From: Actinomycetota bacterium
Lineage (GTDB): Bacteria > Actinomycetota > Geothermincolia > Fen-727 > Anoxymicrobiaceae
Assembly: GCA_020062425.1 (NCBI GenBank)
Contig: JAGUWJ010000168.1
Span: 1 to 39,017, forward strand
Direction of reading: 5' to 3'
Length of the DNA stretch: 39,017 bases
Part shown: positions 36,065 through 39,017 of the stretch, piece by piece
Numbering within the stretch: position 1 is the first letter of the stretch
Layout of the letters: each line of letters begins with the position of its first letter
Translations under genes and position numbers: made by a program
The notes under the pieces: model-generated
Databases searched by the model: none
What the model was told of the DNA's origin: nothing
What the model saw: the letters and a program-made list of their open reading frames with translations, nothing else

Positions 36065-37302
36065 AAAAGGTCAAGAAAGAACTGATCGTCACCTGCGAAA
36101 AAGGAGCGTGCAGGCTGGCCCTCCTCGAAGACGGCGAGGTGGTAGAGGTCTACATCGAGAAGAAGCGCAAGAGGTCGATAGTCGGGAATATCTATGTAGG
36201 TCGGATCACCAACGTCCTGCCCGGTATGAGCGCGGCCTTTGTGGACATAGGCGTGGGGAAGAACGCCCTTCTATACCTCCAGGACCTTGTCCTCATGGAA
36301 GACGGAACCCACGTCAGGCCCAGGAAGATAGGCAAGGCGCTCAAGCAGAACGACTCGATCGTGGTGCAGGTGACCAAGGACCCCATGTCCGGCAAGGGCG
36401 CTCGGCTTACTACCTATATCAGCCTTCCTGGAAGGATGATGGTCTATATGCCGTTCTCCAAGCGATCAGGGGTGAGCAGAAAGCTGCCGGATCGCGAGCG
36501 CGATCGCCTGAAGAAGGCGGCCAGAGACATAAAGCCGGAGTCGGGGAGCACCATCATAAGGACCGCGGCCCAGAAAGCGCGTAAGAACGACCTCAAGAGC
36601 GACCTCGATTTCCTGGTCAAGCAGTGGAAGGAGACCCAGGCCAAGATAAGCGGGGCCAAGCCGCCGACGCTGGTGTACGCCGAGCCGGACCTGGCGGTGA
36701 GGGTGGTTCGAGACCTTGTCACGCGCGACTTCAAGAGCGTACTGGTGGACAGCAAGGCCGAGTTCAACCGGGTGAGGGATTACCTCTCAAAGAGCGCGCC
36801 CGAGCTTAAAGACAGGGTGCAGATGTACAAGGACAAGCAGCCGCTCTTCGCGCGATACGGCGTCGACCGTGCCATCGAGGCTGCGCTTCGAAGGAGGGTC
36901 TCGCTGCCGTCCGGAGGTCACATAGTAATCGACGAGGCGGAAGCTCTGACCGCTATCGACGTGAACACCGGCTCCTACACCGGCAAGAAGAGCCTCGAGG
37001 ACACCGTGCTGAAAACAAACCTGGAGGCAGCGGTTGAGGTGGTCAGACAGCTGCGCCTGCGCGACATCGGAGGAATAATAGTCATCGATTTCATCGACAT
37101 GGAGAACCCCGAAAACAGGGCGAAGGTCCTGGACACCCTGGAGACAGAGCTTGACAGGGACAGGACCAAAACCCAGGTGGTAACGCTCTCCGAACTCGGG
37201 CTGGTAGAGATGACCAGGAAGAACGTCACCGAAGGACTCGCCGACACTCTGGGAAGGACCTGCCCCAACTGTGAAGGACGAGGCCTGATCTTCACCGGTT
37301 GA
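36061..37302 (+). CDS. rng: Ribonuclease E/G family protein
   Basis: GNIYVGRITNVLPGMSAAFVDIGVGKNALLYLQD S1-like, TAIDVNTGSYTG, IGGIIVIDFIDME, GRTCPNCEGRG; TTG start overlapping preceding stop. Confidence 0.93.
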   Translation: MKKVKKELIVTCEKGACRLALLEDGEVVEVYIEKKRKRSIVGNIYVGRITNVLPGMSAAFVDIGVGKNALLYLQDLVLMEDGTHVRPRKIGKALKQNDSIVVQVTKDPMSGKGARLTTYISLPGRMMVYMPFSKRSGVSRKLPDRERDRLKKAARDIKPESGSTIIRTAAQKARKNDLKSDLDFLVKQWKETQAKISGAKPPTLVYAEPDLAVRVVRDLVTRDFKSVLVDSKAEFNRVRDYLSKSAPELKDRVQMYKDKQPLFARYGVDRAIEAALRRRVSLPSGGHIVIDEAEALTAIDVNTGSYTGKKSLEDTVLKTNLEAAVEVVRQLRLRDIGGIIVIDFIDMENPENRAKVLDTLETELDRDRTKTQVVTLSELGLVEMTRKNVTEGLADTLGRTCPNCEGRGLIFTG

Positions 37303-37374
37303 GGAGGGTGCCGCGTACCGCGGATATACCACCGGCGGGTGATGCGTGACCACGTACTTCGTTGTAGTATCATG

Positions 37375-37380
37375 TATAAT
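37375..37380 (+). promoter_or_regulatory. Putative -10 (TATAAT) upstream of rplU
   Basis: CATGTATAATGTC ~30 nt upstream of the rplU ATG; no good -35 seen. Confidence 0.4.
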
Positions 37381-37408
37381 GTCTTGACTCAATCGACTGG
37401 AGAATGGG

Positions 37409-37795
37409 ATGTACGCTGTAGTAAGGACGGGTTCCAAGCAGTATAAGGTCTCTCCCGGGGATCGCATCACGGTGGAGAAGCTGGAGGTTCCCGAGGGCAA
37501 GAAATACACCTTCGAAGAGGTGGTGCTCTACCACGACGGAGAGAACCTCGTGGCCAGTCCCAAAGAGCTGGCCAAGGTGAAGGTCGCTGCCAGGGTGTTG
37601 GACCAGGGCAGGACGGACAAGACGGTGGTGTACAAGTACAAGCCGAAGAAAGGTTACCATCGCAAGAGAGGCCACAGGCAGCAGCTCACGCGCCTGGAGA
37701 TCGAGGAAATAACGATGAGAAAGACCGCTCCGAGGCAGAAAGCGGCCTCCGGCAAGGTCGCCGGAACCGCCGCCGGGACGAGCGAGAAGGGTTAA
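37409..37795 (+). CDS. rplU: 50S ribosomal protein L21 with C-terminal extension
   Basis: [27 protein letters not shown]...[25 protein letters not shown] plus ~25-aa tail. Confidence 0.96.
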   Translation: MYAVVRTGSKQYKVSPGDRITVEKLEVPEGKKYTFEEVVLYHDGENLVASPKELAKVKVAARVLDQGRTDKTVVYKYKPKKGYHRKRGHRQQLTRLEIEEITMRKTAPRQKAASGKVAGTAAGTSEKG

Positions 37796-37808
37796 GCGGA
37801 GGTTTTGG

Positions 37809-38072
37809 ATGTCCAGTAAGAAAGGTGTAGGCAGCTCGAGGAACGGACGCGACAGCCAGTCGAAACGGCTGGGCGCCAAGAAGTTCAGCGGGCAGCGTGT
37901 CACGGGAGGCAACATCCTGGTCAGGCAACGAGGCACCAGGATAAAACCCGGGTTGAACGTGGGGATGGGCAGGGACCACACACTCTACGCCAAGGTCGAC
38001 GGAGTGGTAAGCTACGACTCCAGCGGCAACAGGGCTGTACTGAACGTGGTTCCCGAACAGATCGGTGACTAG
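37809..38072 (+). CDS. rpmA: 50S ribosomal protein L27
   Basis: [64 protein letters not shown]. Confidence 0.97.
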   Translation: MSSKKGVGSSRNGRDSQSKRLGAKKFSGQRVTGGNILVRQRGTRIKPGLNVGMGRDHTLYAKVDGVVSYDSSGNRAVLNVVPEQIGD

Positions 38073-38156
38073 CGCGGGCGCTACCGGTTTTTACCGGTCG
38101 CGTGACGGTGTATAATCAACAATACGAGCGCTTTTGATCGAAACGGGGGTCACGGC

Positions 38157-38621
38157 TTGGGCAAACGCAAGATTCTGGTCGTCGATGACGACCCCACCAT
38201 GGTCAAGCTGATCAACGTCAACCTCAAGCTGAACAACTATGCCGTTCTGGAAGCCACCTCGGGCGAGCAGGCCCTGGAGATAGTCAAGAACGAACCGCTT
38301 GACCTGGTGGTCCTAGACATAATGATGCCGGGCGTGGACGGCTGGGAGGTCCTGAAAAGGATCCGGAGCAACCCCGACTCACAGGAGATGCCGGTGATCC
38401 TCGTTACCGCCAAGACCCAGGACAGCGATGTAATTAGGGGCTGGGAACTGGGAGCGGATGAGTACGTCATAAAACCGTTCAACCCGCTACTGCTAGTCGA
38501 AGTCATCAAACTGGTGCTCGATCGCAGCTACGAAGAGCGTCTCGAAAGACGGAAGAAGCAGAAGGAGAAGCTCGAAGTCCTGCGGAGCCTTTCGCGACCC
38601 CGGCAGGAACCGTCAAGCTAG
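38157..38621 (+). CDS. Response regulator receiver protein (stand-alone REC)
   Basis: ILVVDDDPTMVKLI, LDLVVLDIMMPGVDGWEVLKRIR, VTAKTQD, KPFNPLLLVE; TTG start; C-terminal coiled/basic tail, no output domain. Confidence 0.92.
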   Translation: MGKRKILVVDDDPTMVKLINVNLKLNNYAVLEATSGEQALEIVKNEPLDLVVLDIMMPGVDGWEVLKRIRSNPDSQEMPVILVTAKTQDSDVIRGWELGADEYVIKPFNPLLLVEVIKLVLDRSYEERLERRKKQKEKLEVLRSLSRPRQEPSS

Positions 38622-38670
38622 GGCAACCGCCGCTTTCCCGATCATTCATCAGCGCAACCACGGGTGATTT

Positions 38671-39017
38671 ATGTTTATCGACGAGGCAGAGATCCATATA
38701 ACAGGAGGCAGGGGCGGCGACGGCTGCGTCTCCTTCCGTAGGGAGAAGTACCGTCCACACGGCGGCCCCGACGGCGGCGACGGCGGCCAGGGGGGGAACG
38801 TCCTCATCCGTGCCTGCAACGAGCGTTCGACCCTGGGGGAGCTCAACCGCAGACGTCACCACCGCGCCTCCGACGGCTCGGGCGGAGGCTCCCAGAACAG
38901 GACGGGAGCCCGCGGTGTCGATCTGGTCATAGAGGTCCCCCCCGGGACGGTTCTCAAGGATGAATCCGGCTGTGCCCTGGCCGACCTCATCGAAGCGGGG
39001 CAGGCCTTCAACGCCGC
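38671..39017 (+). CDS. obgE: GTPase Obg, N-terminal part (truncated by window end)
   Basis: MFIDEAEIHITGGRGGDGCVSFRREKYRPHGGPDGGDGGQGGNVLI...VPPGTVLKDE; Gly-rich Obg fold downstream of rplU-rpmA. Confidence 0.95.
   Translation, partial: MFIDEAEIHITGGRGGDGCVSFRREKYRPHGGPDGGDGGQGGNVLIRACNERSTLGELNRRRHHRASDGSGGGSQNRTGARGVDLVIEVPPGTVLKDESGCALADLIEAGQAFNA

Noticed and set aside
1-39017. CRISPR arrays, rRNA genes, prophage or transposase genes
   Set aside because: Looked for regularly spaced direct repeats, rRNA-like sequence and integrase/transposase motifs; none seen.

Overview
High-GC bacterial chromosomal window that reads as an actinobacterial-type genome (a guess from gene order and sequence character, not a taxonomic assignment). 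The right two thirds is a nearly complete division/cell-wall (dcw) cluster: mraZ-rsmH-ftsL-ftsI-murE-murF-mraY-murD-ftsW-murG-murC-murB-ddl-ftsQ-ftsZ-ftsZ(second copy). It is followed by a TIGR03960/TIGR03936-type radical-SAM pair, an RNase E/G gene, rplU, rpmA, a response regulator and the start of obgE. No ftsA is seen. The left third is accessory/metabolic: citramalate synthase tail, FAA hydrolase, membrane protein, tRNA-Glu(CTC) and tRNA-Gln(CTG), alpha/beta hydrolase, cupin, hydantoinase B/A pair, degenerate GGDEF protein, hisC, two glycosyltransferases (one GT81/glucosylglycerate-synthase-like) and a 2-hydroxyacid dehydrogenase. The most interesting item is at ~13.37-15.0 kb. A 20-aa Cys-rich peptide micro-gene (MKIVKLAKKASSTCKCSKSC, minus strand, absent from the ORF track) has a recognisable -35/-10, Shine-Dalgarno and intrinsic terminator. 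It is divergent from a 75-aa CxxC/CxC protein and a radical SAM/SPASM enzyme with a PqqD/RRE-like N-terminus, making it a candidate undescribed RiPP-type system. Other points: two intact tandem ftsZ paralogues with a switch-like leader between them, no canonical start codon for murG (ATA apparent) or murC, a perfect 37-bp inverted-repeat REP/BIME-like element, an antisense T-arm copy in the tRNA-Glu trailer, and MraZ-type operator repeats. All assignments come from reading the sequence; no database searches were run.
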